Source of the DNA: Viola odorata
Lineage: Eukaryota > Streptophyta > Magnoliopsida > Malpighiales > Violaceae
Length of the DNA: 64,000 nt
NCBI GenBank assembly: GCA_963691705.1
Contig: OY829539.1
Span: forward strand, 24,040,407-24,104,406
Direction: 5' to 3'
A model generated the notes under the pieces. The model was given only the letters and a program-made list of their open reading frames with translations, did no database searches and was not told the origin of the DNA. A program made the translations under genes and the position numbers. Below, one piece after another: positions 13,501-24,355 of the stretch; position 1 is the first letter of the stretch; each line of letters starts with the position of its first letter.

Positions 13501-15492
13501 ATTAAACTTATCAATCGTAATCCTGCGAGTTACTTTCCCCTGTATGCAGTTGTAAGGTGGAAACTTTGAGTACTCTCTATCATCACTGGTGCATCCATGA
13601 TTTCTGTTTGGTCATTCATGGTGGGTTCCACGAGGAATCTAGGTGAAACCTACATATCCTACCAATCAAACACATGGATGCAAGTAGTCTTGGTGTGGCT
13701 TGAGTACTGAAGATTCCCCCCTGCAACCCCTTTCACTACCATCTTCTTTCCTGGAGAATTAAAGCCATTGTTTTTGTCTTTCCAGGATTGGTGGTATGAT
13801 CTTCTGCATGAGAACAATTATAAAGTGCTCGATTACAGTGGGAAAATGGTATTGCTGCTTGATATTTTGACCATATCCTCTGCTGTGGGTGATAAGACAT
13901 TAGTTTTTAGCCAGAGCATACCTACTTTAGATCTCATAGAATTTTATCTTTCAAGATTGCCCCGTCATGAAAAGAAGGGAAAGTTCTGGAGAAAGAAAAA
14001 AGACTGGTATAGGTGCGTATATATTGCTATGGATTTTCCTTCTCAGTTCTTGTTCATGATATGGGTTTAAAGCTTTTCAAATGTACATCAGGCATTCTCT
14101 GTAATAAAAAGAAATCTTCACCTCAATTTTTTTTGCCGTACAGGCTAGATGGAAGAACAGAAAGTTCTGAGAGGCAAAGAATGGTCGAGAAGTTTAATGA
14201 CCCCGAGAACAGAAGGGTCAAATGCACTTTGATTTCAACCAGAGCTGGATCTTTGGGGATTAATCTTCATGCTGCCAACCGTGTTGTCATTGTTGATGGT
14301 TCTTGGAATCCAACTTATGACCTTCAGGCCATATTTCGTGCTTGGAGGTGCATTTTTAACTACTGTTTGTGGATTGCATAAGAATTTTTTTAACATCGCA
14401 AGATTGAATCTGATAAAGATACTTTCTTCAAATCGTCAGGTATGGACAAACAAAGCCTGTGTTTGCTTACAGATTGATGGCACATGGAACCATGGAAGAG
14501 AAAATTTACAAGCGTCAGGTGATGGAATTACAAATTGCTGATTAAAATGATTCTGTTCATGGAATGCAATTTTGATTGGTACTGGCTGAAACAGGTAACA
14601 AAAGAGGGGCTTGCTGCAAGGGTCGTTGATAGACAACAAATACATAGGACGATATCTAAAGAAGAGATGCTGCATCTGTTTGACTTTGGGGATGATGAGA
14701 ACCCTGGCAACTTAAATGACCTCAGCCATGATAATGGAGAAGCAGATAGCCGGCATCTGCCCTGCAAAGCTGGACATTCACTGGGACAGAAGGTGCCTGT
14801 ATCCAATGGCAGCAGCTCTTCTGACAAATTAATGGAAAGCCTACTTGGCAATCATTATCCAAGGTAGGACTATTAAGGGCTTCATTCCTGAGTAATAGAT
14901 TGATTACGGTGCTTAATACTTTTTTTTGAAAGATGGTCTGGTCTTGGCTTTTCTTTGCAACTTTTGTCTCTCCATTGAATATTCTAGCTGGAGCTTGAGT
15001 TTTGGTTCCATGATATTTTTATTGACTCCGAATCTGAAGTGTGGTTCATATACTTTGTTTAGTTGGATTGCCAATTACCATGAACACGAGACACTTTTGC
15101 AAGAAAATGAAGAGGAAAGGCTCACAAAGGAGGAGCAAGACATGGCCTGGGAAGTATACAGGAGGACATTAGAATGGGAAGAAGTGCATCGAGTTTCCCT
15201 AGATGAGTCTACATCTGAGCGACGACCACCCATGCCAAATGTGCCTCCTCCTGCTCCAGATACCAGCAGCAGCATACCTGCGTCATCTACTGAACCGGAG
15301 ACTTCTAGTGTTGTTAAACCTTTCAAGGGCATCGTAAGGAGCCGGACGGTGATGCGGAAATGTACCAATCTTTCTCACCTGCTGACGCTTAGAAGTCAGG
15401 GTACCAAAGCTGGTTGTTCTACCGTTTGCGGGGAATGTGCGCAGGAGATAAGTTGGGAGGATCTAAGTAGGGAGCGTAAAACGCCACGCTAA
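1516..15492 (+). CDS. ATRX: ATRX-like SNF2-family chromatin remodeling ATPase (25 coding exons)
   Basis: Spliced by hand, 25 exons give 4548 nt, an open frame of 1515 residues plus stop, close to the length of plant ATRX. The N-terminus is acidic, followed by a long charged region. Residues about 496-610 form an ADD-type zinc module: FHCTACNK, then VCKTC, then a PHD-like cysteine cluster ([20 protein letters not shown]), which in the family reads histone H3 tails. The SNF2 ATPase core follows: motif I MGLGKT (residues 769-774), motif II DEAH (888-891), motif [11 protein letters not shown] (917-924), then the C-terminal helicase lobe with [13 protein letters not shown] and [11 protein letters not shown] (motif VI). 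The C-terminal block NYHEHETLL to EWEEVHR matches plant ATRX. The known family role is nuclear, ATP-dependent deposition of histone H3.3. All splice phases agree and no premature stop was found, so the gene appears functional. Confidence 0.93.
7139..7505. repeat. Foldback / MITE-like inverted repeat in ATRX intron 9
   Basis: A purine-rich stretch (GGGGAAGGAAAGGAAGGG, then TTTCCCTTGTATGGGAA) at about 7157-7213 is mirrored by a pyrimidine-rich stretch at about 7430-7505 (CCATACAAGGGAA, then TCCTTTCCTTTCCTTTCCC). The arms are imperfect and roughly 70-100 nt, with an internal core of about 170 nt. There is no ORF. The family is unknown; a short MITE with long terminal inverted repeats is the best guess. 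Confidence 0.5.
12392..12830 (-). mobile_element. Solo LTR (439 bp) in ATRX intron 19, antisense to the gene
   Basis: Ends are TGTTATG and CATAACA, perfect 7-bp terminal inverted repeats. Both flanks carry the 5-bp target duplication GTCTT (12387-12391 and 12831-12835). Read on the minus strand it contains a TATA-like CTATTTAAGAGAGG, consistent with an LTR promoter pointing against the host gene. No internal region, PBS or PPT remains, so this is a recombination-derived solo LTR. The superfamily cannot be assigned from the LTR alone. Confidence 0.85.
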
Positions 15493-16116
15493 ACAAATGT
15501 ATGTTACTCTTTTGTTCATAAGAAAATTTTCTGTGATTGTAAATTTTGCTACATAGTAAGTTCTGTTTATACTTTTTGGTAGAGGGCAAAGCTAGCTAGG
15601 TGGCATTCCTGCCTCATATTTTAGGTTATTTTGTGGGTGGGTGTGTGCATGCATGGAGGTAGAAGTGTATCTTTGGTTATGTAAATTAAATCATAGATAG
15701 ATTCATGGAAGTGAAGTCTGGTTAGTAACTTTAAATCAAAGAAGTGACCTAACTGGTTTTCTCTATTTTCAACGTGTTTCAATGCTAATATACACTCGTT
15801 TTTTAAATTTGAATTTTTTTTCATCATTTCTTATTACAAGAAGTGAAAATTGCTCATAAGACAAGAAATGTGGATAAGAAATGAAACAAAAATAATAATT
15901 ATACAAAGTATTTTTATCAATTAATAAAATAAGGGAAATGTGAATAAATAAATAGGAGAGTTAATAATCCCACTCCTACCCATTTTTCAATACGATTTCT
16001 TTTGTTAAAAAATAACAAAACAAAAAAATTACTTTTTATCTTTTTTTAGCGTGTCTTAAAGAGCAATTTTATGCTTTTAATTTTGAAAATTCCTTAAGAA
16101 AAAAATGATTTTTTTA
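15493..16116 (+). other. 3' flank of the ATRX-like gene, no gene seen
   Basis: Sequence after the stop codon is AT-rich and non-coding. The first 150-300 bases probably hold the 3' UTR and poly(A) site, which I could not place exactly. No repeat boundaries are visible before the MULE-like element starts at 16117. Confidence 0.4.
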
Positions 16117-17489
16117 TGGGGTAATAATTTTTTGCTCCCCTTTACTATCGTCGAAAAGCAAAAACTTCTCTTGTATTTTATATTTTGCAGTCCGCCTCCC
16201 CTGTACTACTATTTTCGGGTAAATTGCCCCCTTCCGTTAAATTTAGGCGTTAAATTTAACGGATTACTTACTACATTTTTTAACTTGTTGTAACAGATAA
16301 TTATATATATTAAATAATATAATTAATTTAAAAAATGTTTTAAAATTTCAAAAAAAATCAAAAAATTGTAAAATAATTTTAAAAACTGATAATGTTTTAT
16401 TTTAAAAAATTTAATAGATTATTATTTTAGAAAGGAACAGAAAATTATTTAAAAGTGAAGGATAAAACATAAAGTGAAAAAAATAAAACAAGATGTGCAT
16501 AAAGAGAATTGCAAGAAAAAAAAGAAAAAAGATAAACGTTTTTGTCCTATAAAACTTAAATCAAATCCCTCATTTAATTTTGTTTCTTAATTGTCCTTCT
16601 TCTCTTCCAACGGAACCAGCAACCCAAACACAACCCGTTTGCAAGACCTGCGTTGCCGAACCACAACCAACGCCGCCGTAGCAGCCGCTGCAGCACCTAC
16701 CACCAATCTTATCCATGACATCACACCCAAATCCATCAAAAGCCCATAACCTTTCCAGATCTGCATATCACCGGCCTTCAAAACTGGAGGAAGAGTGTGG
16801 TGAAGGAATCAGTTCGGCAGATTTGAGGGTTGGAGCACCTAAATCCTTTTTTTCGATTGAAGGGGTGAATTGGCTGTGGGAGGCGGGTTCGCCGCTGGGA
16901 CTGCTGCTGGTGGTGGCTGCGAAGTCGGTGGTGCAAGCGACGCCGCCATGCGAGCTAGAATTGCAGCTGGGTTTGTTTAAAGTTCTTTATAAAGTAAAGT
17001 TGGTTGTTTTCTATTTTTCCAGTACAATAGTTTTGATTGTTAGAAGAAGAACGGAAGAGAAAATTGGATTTGGAATGAAATTTTAATTTAGTGGGTGAAA
17101 TGCTTGATTTGGATATGGAATGAAATTTTTATTTTTTTTAACAGTAAAAAGATGAATTTAATAGGGCAAAATTGAATATTAAAAGATGAAATTATGGAAT
17201 AGAAATTAGTATTTTTTTTGAATTTTTTGAATTTTAATTTTTTTTATTAAGTCATGTTTTTTTTCAAAAAATGTATTTTTAAATTAATTATATTATTTAA
17301 TTAATTTAAAAAATGAAGATAACCGGAGGTTAATTTAACAGATTCGTTAGTTAAACTGGTCAAACATGGACGGAAGGGTCTTTTTGCCCGAAAACAGTAG
17401 TCTAGGGGAGGCGGACTGTAAAAAATGAAATATAAGGAAGGTTCTTGCTTTTCGACGATAGTACAGGAGAGTAAAAAACTATTTCCCCA
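16117..17489. mobile_element. Mutator-like (MULE) element with long terminal inverted repeats, no transposase seen
   Basis: The left end (TGGGGTAATAATTTTTTGCT, then ACTATCGTCGAAAAGCA, then GTCCGCCTCCCCT) reappears inverted at 17335-17489 (AGGGGAGGCGGAC, then TGCTTTTCGACGATAGTAC, ending CCCCA). The arms align for about 150 bp and AT-rich inner arms (AATTAATTTAAAAAATG) extend them further. Flanks are T-rich and share TTTTTTA, compatible with a target duplication but too simple to prove it. The core at about 16600-16990 is much more GC-rich than its surroundings and has short alanine- and leucine-rich reading frames on both strands, as when a MULE has captured host gene pieces. No transposase is visible, so it is non-autonomous. 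Confidence 0.7.
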
Positions 17490-18304
17490 TTTTTTATTAT
17501 TATCTTAAATAACAAATTGTACATTACAAGGTATAAGTTGATCTTGTTAATTCATGCTTGATGACAACTTAATTACATGAGAGTTTTCATGATAAATGGT
17601 TTAATTGTATGGAAATGAACATGCATGTGGATGGATTGAAATGTGTTTCTCAATTCATGATCTAATTGATGCATGCAAGCATGCTAATGGTTTTCCCATG
17701 GATATGAATAATTGATTATGGATTTTCACATACATGTAGAAATGGAGAATCAAGACTTAAATCAAAGGATTTGATGGGTAAATATCAATTAAGGGTAAAT
17801 AATTTGGGGAAAATGGAAATAAATGAATTGATATTGAATTGGAGTAAAATGATTGGTTATTAGGGGTGGTTGTTGAGCAAGTCATTGTTTTTGTGGTTTT
17901 AATTTCGGGTTGGAGAAGGACATTCATGGTCCGTGTCATGATTTACTGCAACGAACCCATATGGTTATCCATGAACTTTTCGTTTTTGGATAATTTGATA
18001 ATATTACTTTTTTTCGTGATTGAGTTCGTAGCTACTGTAGATCATGAAATCACTCGAGACACTTTTATTTCACTAATGAATGAAAATGATTGAGTTTGTA
18101 TTTAATTGATATTATTTAAATTGATGGATGAATTATAATTCATATGATATAATTCAGGATTATATGTGAAGTTTTGATGTAATGGTTTGAGATCCCTATA
18201 TGGATATTTGAATTTATTAAGTGGTAATATTTTCATGTGTATAGTTTTCTAAGATCATGTGGTGTTCATCCGTGTCTATAGATGATGTAAGAGGGTGTTA
18301 ATTT
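17490..18304. other. AT-rich intergenic DNA, no gene seen
   Basis: Low-complexity AT-rich sequence. Short frames such as 17866-18093 have no recognisable domain and no homopolymer-free coding look. Nothing else supported. Confidence 0.4.
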
Positions 18305-19073
18305 TGTTGGAGTTCAGCTCATATTGGTTGAATTTGTTGTGGGCCTAGCCCAATTGGGGCTATTTGTTTTAATTTGATTAGAAAAAGGAAAGATTGGAGT
18401 ATGATTTTAAGTAAGATTGTGTAACCTAATTAATTAGGTTGTCCACTAATATATATATATATATATATGGTGGCTTAGGTTGTGAGAAAATAGAGAGACA
18501 AGAGAGATTGTAAAAGGGATTGTTGTTGAACATCATCCTGTGAGAGAGAAGAGAGAAAACAGATTTCGCCAAACTCTGTGCAGCTGCGGGAGAATCATCG
18601 CAGCGACTTCGTTCACCGTCGGATCGGGGTGAAATTTGGAAAGAAGGTGCACGACTTCTGGTTCTTCAATCTGAACGGTTGGATCGGTGAGAAGTTGTCC
18701 GAGATAGTAGAAATCCTGTCCCGATTGAAGCAGTAGAAATCTGGTTTTGGTTCTCTATTCTCATATCTCTTGTTTTTCTCGGATTGATTGATTGATTGAA
18801 TTGTTTGATTGGTATTATTGGTGATAGTGGTGTATGTCAGATTATTCCTATAGTTGAGATAGGGATTTTGTTTGGTTGTACATATTGATCATCATATAGT
18901 GGATTGACTGGCTTGGTCCCGTGATTTTTTACCTGTTGAGGTTTTCCACGTTAAAAATCTCTGTGTTATTTTCTTGATTGCTTTTGATTGGTTTGATAGC
19001 TAGGGGTTATTGATTCTTGGGATAAGATTGTTTGCTGCGCAAAATTGATTGTCGATTGGAAATAACCCCAACA
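18305..19073 (+). mobile_element. Copia-type solo LTR (769 bp)
   Basis: Termini TGTTGG and CCAACA are perfect 6-bp inverted repeats, flanked by the 5-bp duplication AATTT on both sides (18300-18304 and 19074-19078). The 3' part has GAGGTTTTCCACGTTAAAAA followed by a T-rich run, a pattern I associate with plant Copia LTRs. A TA dinucleotide repeat near 18450 could be its TATA region. No internal domain is left. Confidence 0.85.
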
Positions 19074-20325
19074 AATTTGTCGTTGTGGAGGTAAGTAGCG
19101 TATTATTTATTGTATATTATTCTCTTGAATATTCCTTGAGTGTACAACGATATCATTTGATAGTTATAAGGTGGAATTGAGAAACATTATGGTGCGGTAA
19201 AATAAGATGATAATTTTTTTGTTACGTATTACTTAATTATGCTAGTAACCGTAGTTGTGAATGATTGAATGTTTATCATGGTTGCGATTGATTCACGGTT
19301 TTTAAGAGTATTCTGTTTTATTGAAATTACTTACCATCTAATATAGTTCTATTAGATGATACTTCACAAGAACTAAGGTTAGTATTATACTCTCTTAAGT
19401 TTATTTTTTAAATATGTATTTAGTTAAGTATAAGATAGTATCTTATAGATTATTAGAAATTTATTGTAAATATTTTTAGATTTAATTTATGGATAATCTA
19501 CAAATATATTTAAAATGTATGTGGTGAAATTTTTGTGGTGACTTGTAAGGAAGTCACTTAAGATTTTTAATTTCCTCCTATGCCATAACTTGGATACTTT
19601 AGAATTTGACAAGTAGAGATACAAATTATTAAGACCTTTTAGGTTATATTATTTAATTAATTTAATTTGTATAATTAATTTTTTTAATACATTTTAATTA
19701 AAATGTTAGTAGTGGAATTTGAAAATAAAATGTTTAAGAATTTGAAAAATTAATCTAGCAAGATCCTGTACGTGAGAGTGTTCACAAATCTTCAATTTGT
19801 TATACATTTCTATTAGATGGTGTATATTTTATAAGAACTAAGGTTAGTTTTTTACTCTCTTCAATTTAGTTTTTAATTAATTATTTTATTTACCTAATAT
19901 GTATTTAGTTAAATATACCCTTATAAGATACTATTTTATATTTAAAAAATTGTAAATATTTATAAATTTAATTTATTAAATGATTATTTAAAATACAATC
20001 GTACATCGCGGGCCTTTAGTATAATTTAGTAAATGTTAAATGATTTAGCCTTCCATTTAGATTGGTAAAAAAATAGTAGTCTTTCATTTAGTGGTTTAAG
20101 CTAAAAGAAAACAAACCGAAACCAAACCAACTAGTAATTCAGTGACCCGAACCTTATAGTTAGGTTTGAGTGATGATCTTTTTTTCTCTTGGTTTCCCGA
20201 ATATCCTTTCAACCAGCCCAATTTTAAGGGTGGCCGGTCCATTGAAGGGACAAAAAATCCACGTAGCAATGTCAGTAAAAGTTCCTCCTTGTGCTGGTTT
20301 TACATGAACATAGAGTTCAACACTC
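19074..20325. other. AT-rich DNA with a diverged direct repeat
   Basis: Two related segments, about 19340-19445 and 19800-19920, share TTCTATTAGATG, then AAGAACTAAGGTTAGT, then TACTCTCTT and TATGTATTTAGTTAA. They may be an old tandem duplication or decayed repeat copies. From about 20110 the composition becomes less extreme and may include the upstream region of the SEC61-gamma remnant. No ORF supported. Confidence 0.4.
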
Positions 20326-20580
20326 CCTAAGTGGCTGTTTGGGGTTCAAGATTGGGGGCAAACTAATATTTCCAGGTTGAAAATTTGAATTTTGGTGTTT
20401 GACAAACTCCATTGGAGGTGCTGGTTCCCAAATGTTCAGTTCCGGATCCCATGTTTCCTTCAATTTTTGGGCTGGTCCAATTTGGGGCAGCCTCCAATCC
20501 ATCATTTCCAAAATGGACACGGGATGGAGGGTAAGAGTTTTTGGACAAAAATATCCAATATATTCTTGGTTAATTTCCAA
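20326..20580. repeat. Possible MITE fragment upstream of the SEC61-gamma remnant
   Basis: The segment starts GGCTGTTTGGGGTTCAAG, a type of end common in plant hAT or PIF/Harbinger MITEs, and lies where the 5' coding part of the neighbouring gene should be. I could not define the opposite end or a target duplication. The call rests on the terminal motif and on the gene truncation next to it. Confidence 0.3.
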
Positions 20581-20682
20581 CCTACCATGTATATAATACA
20601 CAAAAAAAACTCTCACTCTCCTCATTCTCGTTCTCTTCATCCGAAATTAGGTTTTGCTCCTCCTCATTCTCCTCATCTTCAT

Positions 20683-20967
20683 TCTCGTCAAGCGATGCCA
20701 CAAGCCCGATCGGAAAGGTAATATACTTTGTCTCTCTCTTCTCGATTCGTTTAGAATCTGTTTTACTTTTCGGTGGATTGATTAATTCTGATCTTTACGG
20801 TTTCCTCTTTCTTTATTGATTTGATTTGCTTTTCTTTGATTTGCAATGTAGAGTTTACGAAGGTGGCGTTCCGTACGGCAATTGGGTTTGTGGTGATGGG
20901 ATTTGTAGGCTTCTTTGTTAAGCTCATCTTCATCCCTATCAACAACATCATTGTCGAATCTGGTTAG
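20683..20967 (+). pseudogene. SEC61G: SEC61 gamma subunit, 5'-truncated remnant
   Basis: The visible coding parts are the end of one exon (about 20684-20717, reading LVKRCHKPDRK) and the final coding exon (20852-20967, reading [17 protein letters not shown] and on to NNIIVESG, then TAG). Together these are about the last 50 of the roughly 69 residues of the Sec61/SecE gamma subunit, the single-pass membrane protein of the ER translocon. The intron 20718-20851 has GT-AG ends in phase. The N-terminal stretch (normally beginning MDAIDS) is missing: upstream there is only a CTCCTCATTCTC microsatellite and a possible MITE, with no ATG in frame. The transmembrane part is intact. The Athila-like element 1 begins 81 bp after the stop. 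An unannotated upstream exon could still rescue it, but I see none. Confidence 0.75.
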
Positions 20968-21048
20968 GTAATGATCAGGAACCACTACTCTCAAACTTCT
21001 TTACCATTCTTGCAATTGCTTGCTGATTGTCTATGATTGATCGTGGGG

Positions 21049-22605
21049 TGACGCGCTGTCGAAACGCGCGTCAAAAGTAATAAAATAATCCTGATAAGCT
21101 AGATGCACAAATTAATGTATATAGCGGCAAGTCAGGGTCGAACCACAGGGAAAATGAAGGACTAGATTTAATTGCCCTAGATGTATGACGAGGATGAAAA
21201 TGCAGCAGACATAAAAGTAACACAAAGGGGGGGTTGGTTGGTGTAGACGAATCTAGCCAACGATGGCAGTTGATGTTGAGACAGAGAATAAAAATGCAAA
21301 TAACAAGTAATAATAGACAAACGAAATAATTAAATAAAAGGGAACGAAAATAAAGCAAGAGAATATCAATAAAAATGGTAAAGACTAACAAGTGTAATAA
21401 AGATAATAACAAAGTAAGTAAAGATAATAAATCAGATAAAAGGAGAAATCTTAGCAGGGGTAGACGGCGGATTGCGTCGAGGTCTAGTCGGTCATCGGTG
21501 CAAGGATAGACTGCGTTCACGCCATAGACGTGCTATAGGAACCCTATTTTCACGTGGATTCCCTACTTCTCTTCTTAAGAGAAGTCACTCCCAAGGTACG
21601 CTTATGGGAGTGGCCGTGACACTGTGCCCAAGGTACGCTTATGGGTCATACACACAGGCCCGTGAAGTGGAGAGAAGACACGTCTAGGGCTAGACACTGA
21701 GAAGTCTGCCCTAACCGGTTTCTTGCCCTAGCCAGATTGGACCAAACGACATGATGACTCTGGACCAGGTGCCTACTGTATTCCATGGCCTCACATTAGT
21801 TATTACCATGGAAATGACAATATTCATGAGAAACATGCAAATAGGTGATCAAACTACCAACAAATCTCACACGAAATGACAATAAAATGGCAAGAAAGCG
21901 GATACAACAATGAACACATTTTAAGAACACTTTGACCTCCCAACTATCCTCTTGCAATCCTTAAAACACCCCTGCCAAGACTAAGAGATTTAGCCACTCA
22001 TGCTGGAAATCATGCACAAGATAGATGGAGAAAGCAACATAAACAGAGAAGAGGTGCAGACGAAAACGAAAATCTGGATTAAAAACTAATTGGAGCTTGG
22101 GGCTCCAATTTCTGGAAAAATAAAGGAAGAACAAATCCCAATGTTAGAGAGGTGGCTACAATGATTGAAAACCCTAAAAAGATGAAAAATATACTAAGGA
22201 GTAGCCTCCTTTTAACCTAAAGTTAAGGTTCTATATATAGCCTAACAACCCCACTAGGGGACAAAATGGTATAGAGGAATATTCTCTGATGAGCTGGATG
22301 ATTTGGTCATGGAATCCCGCTAGAATCTTTTTAGCATCTTCGGCCAAGCGTCATTCGGAAAGAAACACGCACGTGCTTCGTCTAGGCCTAGACATAAGAT
22401 CTCGTCTAGGTCTCGACGACAAAACGCGTCTAGGGCTCGACGATGAAAGATCAACAAAAATGCATCCAAATGGCGCGCTTTTCAGCAAGTTTCTCCCTTT
22501 AGTCCACATCTACAAAATGGTTGGAAAACAAGCCAAATTAGTAGTATCAAGTGTGAATTAAACCTGAAAGAGAGGGAAAAACATGCATAAAAAGGCATCA
22601 TATCA
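21049..22605 (-). repeat. 3' LTR of element 1
   Basis: 1557 bp, TG...CA termini (plus strand TGACGCGCTG to ATATCA). The likely TATA box in the element's sense is at about 22225-22237 (CTATATATAG). Contains palindromes GTCTAGGGCTAGAC and GTCTAGGCCTAGAC (22380-22393) and two hairpins with the loop AGGTACGCTTA (21586-21612, 21627-21645). Confidence 0.93.
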
Positions 22606-22643
22606 AATTCCCCCACACTGCCCATTGCTCGCCCTCGAGCAAT
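22606..22643 (-). promoter_or_regulatory. Polypurine tract of element 1 with adjacent hairpin
   Basis: On the minus strand AGTGTGGGGGAATT abuts the 3' LTR, the usual primer site for plus-strand DNA synthesis. Four bases further (22624-22643) is a perfect 8-bp stem, ATTGCTCG with CGAGCAAT, closing a 4-nt loop. Confidence 0.8.
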
Positions 22644-24355
22644 CAAAAAGGAAAACGCACCCCAAGACACAGACAAGCACAACCAACCATAGCACAAGAA
22701 TTGACAAACCAAACAATCAGCCCTAACCATGTCAAGACATACTCCACCTAGATAACTCTACATCAAATCATTAGGATAACGACCCTAACGAAGAAACTTT
22801 ACCACATCAGACTTAGCATCAGCAATCCTCACCAGGGTAAGTGTTTGCACTCACACTCAACTAGGCTCGGTGTGTAATCACTCAAATATGCAAAATTAAC
22901 AAGACACACAACACAATTTGCACATCAACCCAAGTTAAAATCCACATGCTTAGGCAATCAACAATCAGAAATGAACTTTGCACCATAAAAAAGGATTGAA
23001 AGGAAAGGTGTATAGAGAATATGAAGAATATGGAGAGAAAAGGGAAAGAAAGAAAGAAAGAAAATAGGAAAAGCAAAAGGATAGATTATATACAAAGAGC
23101 ACAAAGAGGAAGGAAAAGAGAAGGAGAATAGAACAAAAAAAACCGGATGGAGATGAAATGGTGAGGCAGTATCCGTCAAGGGCAGACAGTCGAGGGCTAG
23201 ACGAAGTTCTTCGTCTGGGGGAGTTCTTCTCTTGGGAGCCATGCTGACAATACTTCATTTTTCTTGTTCGCACCTTTGCCTTCTTTCGTTTTTCTTTCCC
23301 TTGTTTTTTTGAAACCAGATAAGACTTTCTTTTCTTTGCTTTATTTCTGGTTTTGAAGTTTTTTTTTAATTTTATTTTTTATTTTTTTGAATTTTTTTTT
23401 GAATTTTTTTTTTAACGAAAACGAATTCGACAAACTTCAGCTGATGAAGATTGAGTTAGCTCAAGGATTTTGCCAACTTACTTCGGCTAGGGCTTGATGA
23501 CTTTGCCCTAGACCTTTTTCGGCATCTACACCTTCTTGTCGGTCTCCCCCACACTTAGGCTTTGCTGATCATCTAGCCCGCCACCTCTGACAAATACTGC
23601 TCACCTGGAAGGAAAAGAGATCAAGGAAAGTTAGAACAAGTGGATAAAGAAGATAGAAAAATGAGAAGGGAATGAGATGTCGGGGGCTAAACGAAAAAGG
23701 GTGTCGAGGGATAAATGAAGAAAAAGAGAGGAATGATGGAAAGAAAAAGAAACGAAAACAAAGATGCAAATTTCATTTTTTTCCGTCTTTTTGTTGCTTT
23801 CCTAGGACTGATGGTGCCTATACCCAGGGGTCTCATGCAAACTTAGTTGAATGCCTAGCTAAGCATTGAATCACACATGAAAAATATAACTGCTTAGTCT
23901 CAAATGCTCACAAGGTGCTATAAATGATTGCTGATGTTTAGTGCAGATGCAGGTTATAAGAGCTAACAGGCACAACATGCAAGATCTAGGGCAAGACCAA
24001 CATGAAAGGCAGTTTATTTCATGTGCACAAGTCAGAAGTGTGTATCCATACTAGGGGGTTTTAAAACTGGGCAGTGCTAACATGTTATCAAAATCCTTTA
24101 AAGTGAAAATCTGAAATTTTTTCACAAAGCATGCGATCAAAAATATATACAACGCATGCAGTCAAACATATATATACTAACATATCACACAAACACGTAA
24201 ACCCTCCCCCACACTGAGGCTTCGCATTGTCCTCAATGCGAGAGAGGCGCACAAAACAAATATGAGAGTTTAGAATATATAAAAAGGAGTTCAGGGGGAA
24301 GGGGAATGGGAATGTGGCGGATTGCCCTAAGGCGATGGGACATAGTCTGGGAACG
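22644..24355 (-). other. 3' untranslated region of element 1 with extra PPT-like copies
   Basis: 1.7 kb with no ORF of note in the element's sense. It holds AG-rich runs (about 23000-23130), T runs (23350-23410), and two further PPT-like motifs (plus strand CTCCCCCACACT) at about 23544-23555 and 24205-24215. Confidence 0.6.
24202..24241 (-). promoter_or_regulatory. Second PPT-like motif plus hairpin of element 1
   Basis: Plus-strand CCCTCCCCCACACT is followed six bases later by TCGCATTG, loop TCCT, CAATGCGA (24222-24241), a perfect 8-bp stem. It lies about 115 nt beyond the stop codon of the third ORF. The arrangement copies that at the true PPT, with a different stem sequence. Confidence 0.65.

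Larger units (their letters stand above)
1516..15492 (+). other. ATRX: Exon map of the ATRX-like gene
   Basis: Coding exons: 1516-1638, 2154-2216, 2286-2381, 2493-2585, 3017-3207, 3293-3539, 4876-4989, 5800-5883, 6244-6843, 7923-8212, 8401-8491, 8571-8786, 8961-9080, 9614-9780, 9880-10021, 10658-10807, 10888-10943, 11030-11330, 12079-12211, 13425-13486, 13786-14012, 14144-14347, 14440-14518, 14595-14863, 15063-15492. Junctions were chosen by reading phase, consensus splice sites and protein-family continuity. Introns after exons 1 and 17 start with GC, the rest with GT; all end in AG. The longest introns are 6 (3540-4875), 9 (6844-7922), 18 (11331-12078) and 19 (12212-13424). I see no gene inside an intron. 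Confidence 0.85.

Noticed and set aside
20317..20721. Overlapping frames of 60-109 codons on both strands upstream of the SEC61-gamma remnant
   Set aside because: They are out of frame with the recognised SEC61 exon and fall in MITE-like and microsatellite sequence.
21071..21520. 149-codon hydrophobic frame in the LTR of element 1, repeated at 32647-33102
   Set aside because: Present twice only because the two LTRs are copies. It is leucine-rich from a simple AT-rich composition, and the equivalent region of the solo LTR at 57737 does not preserve it.
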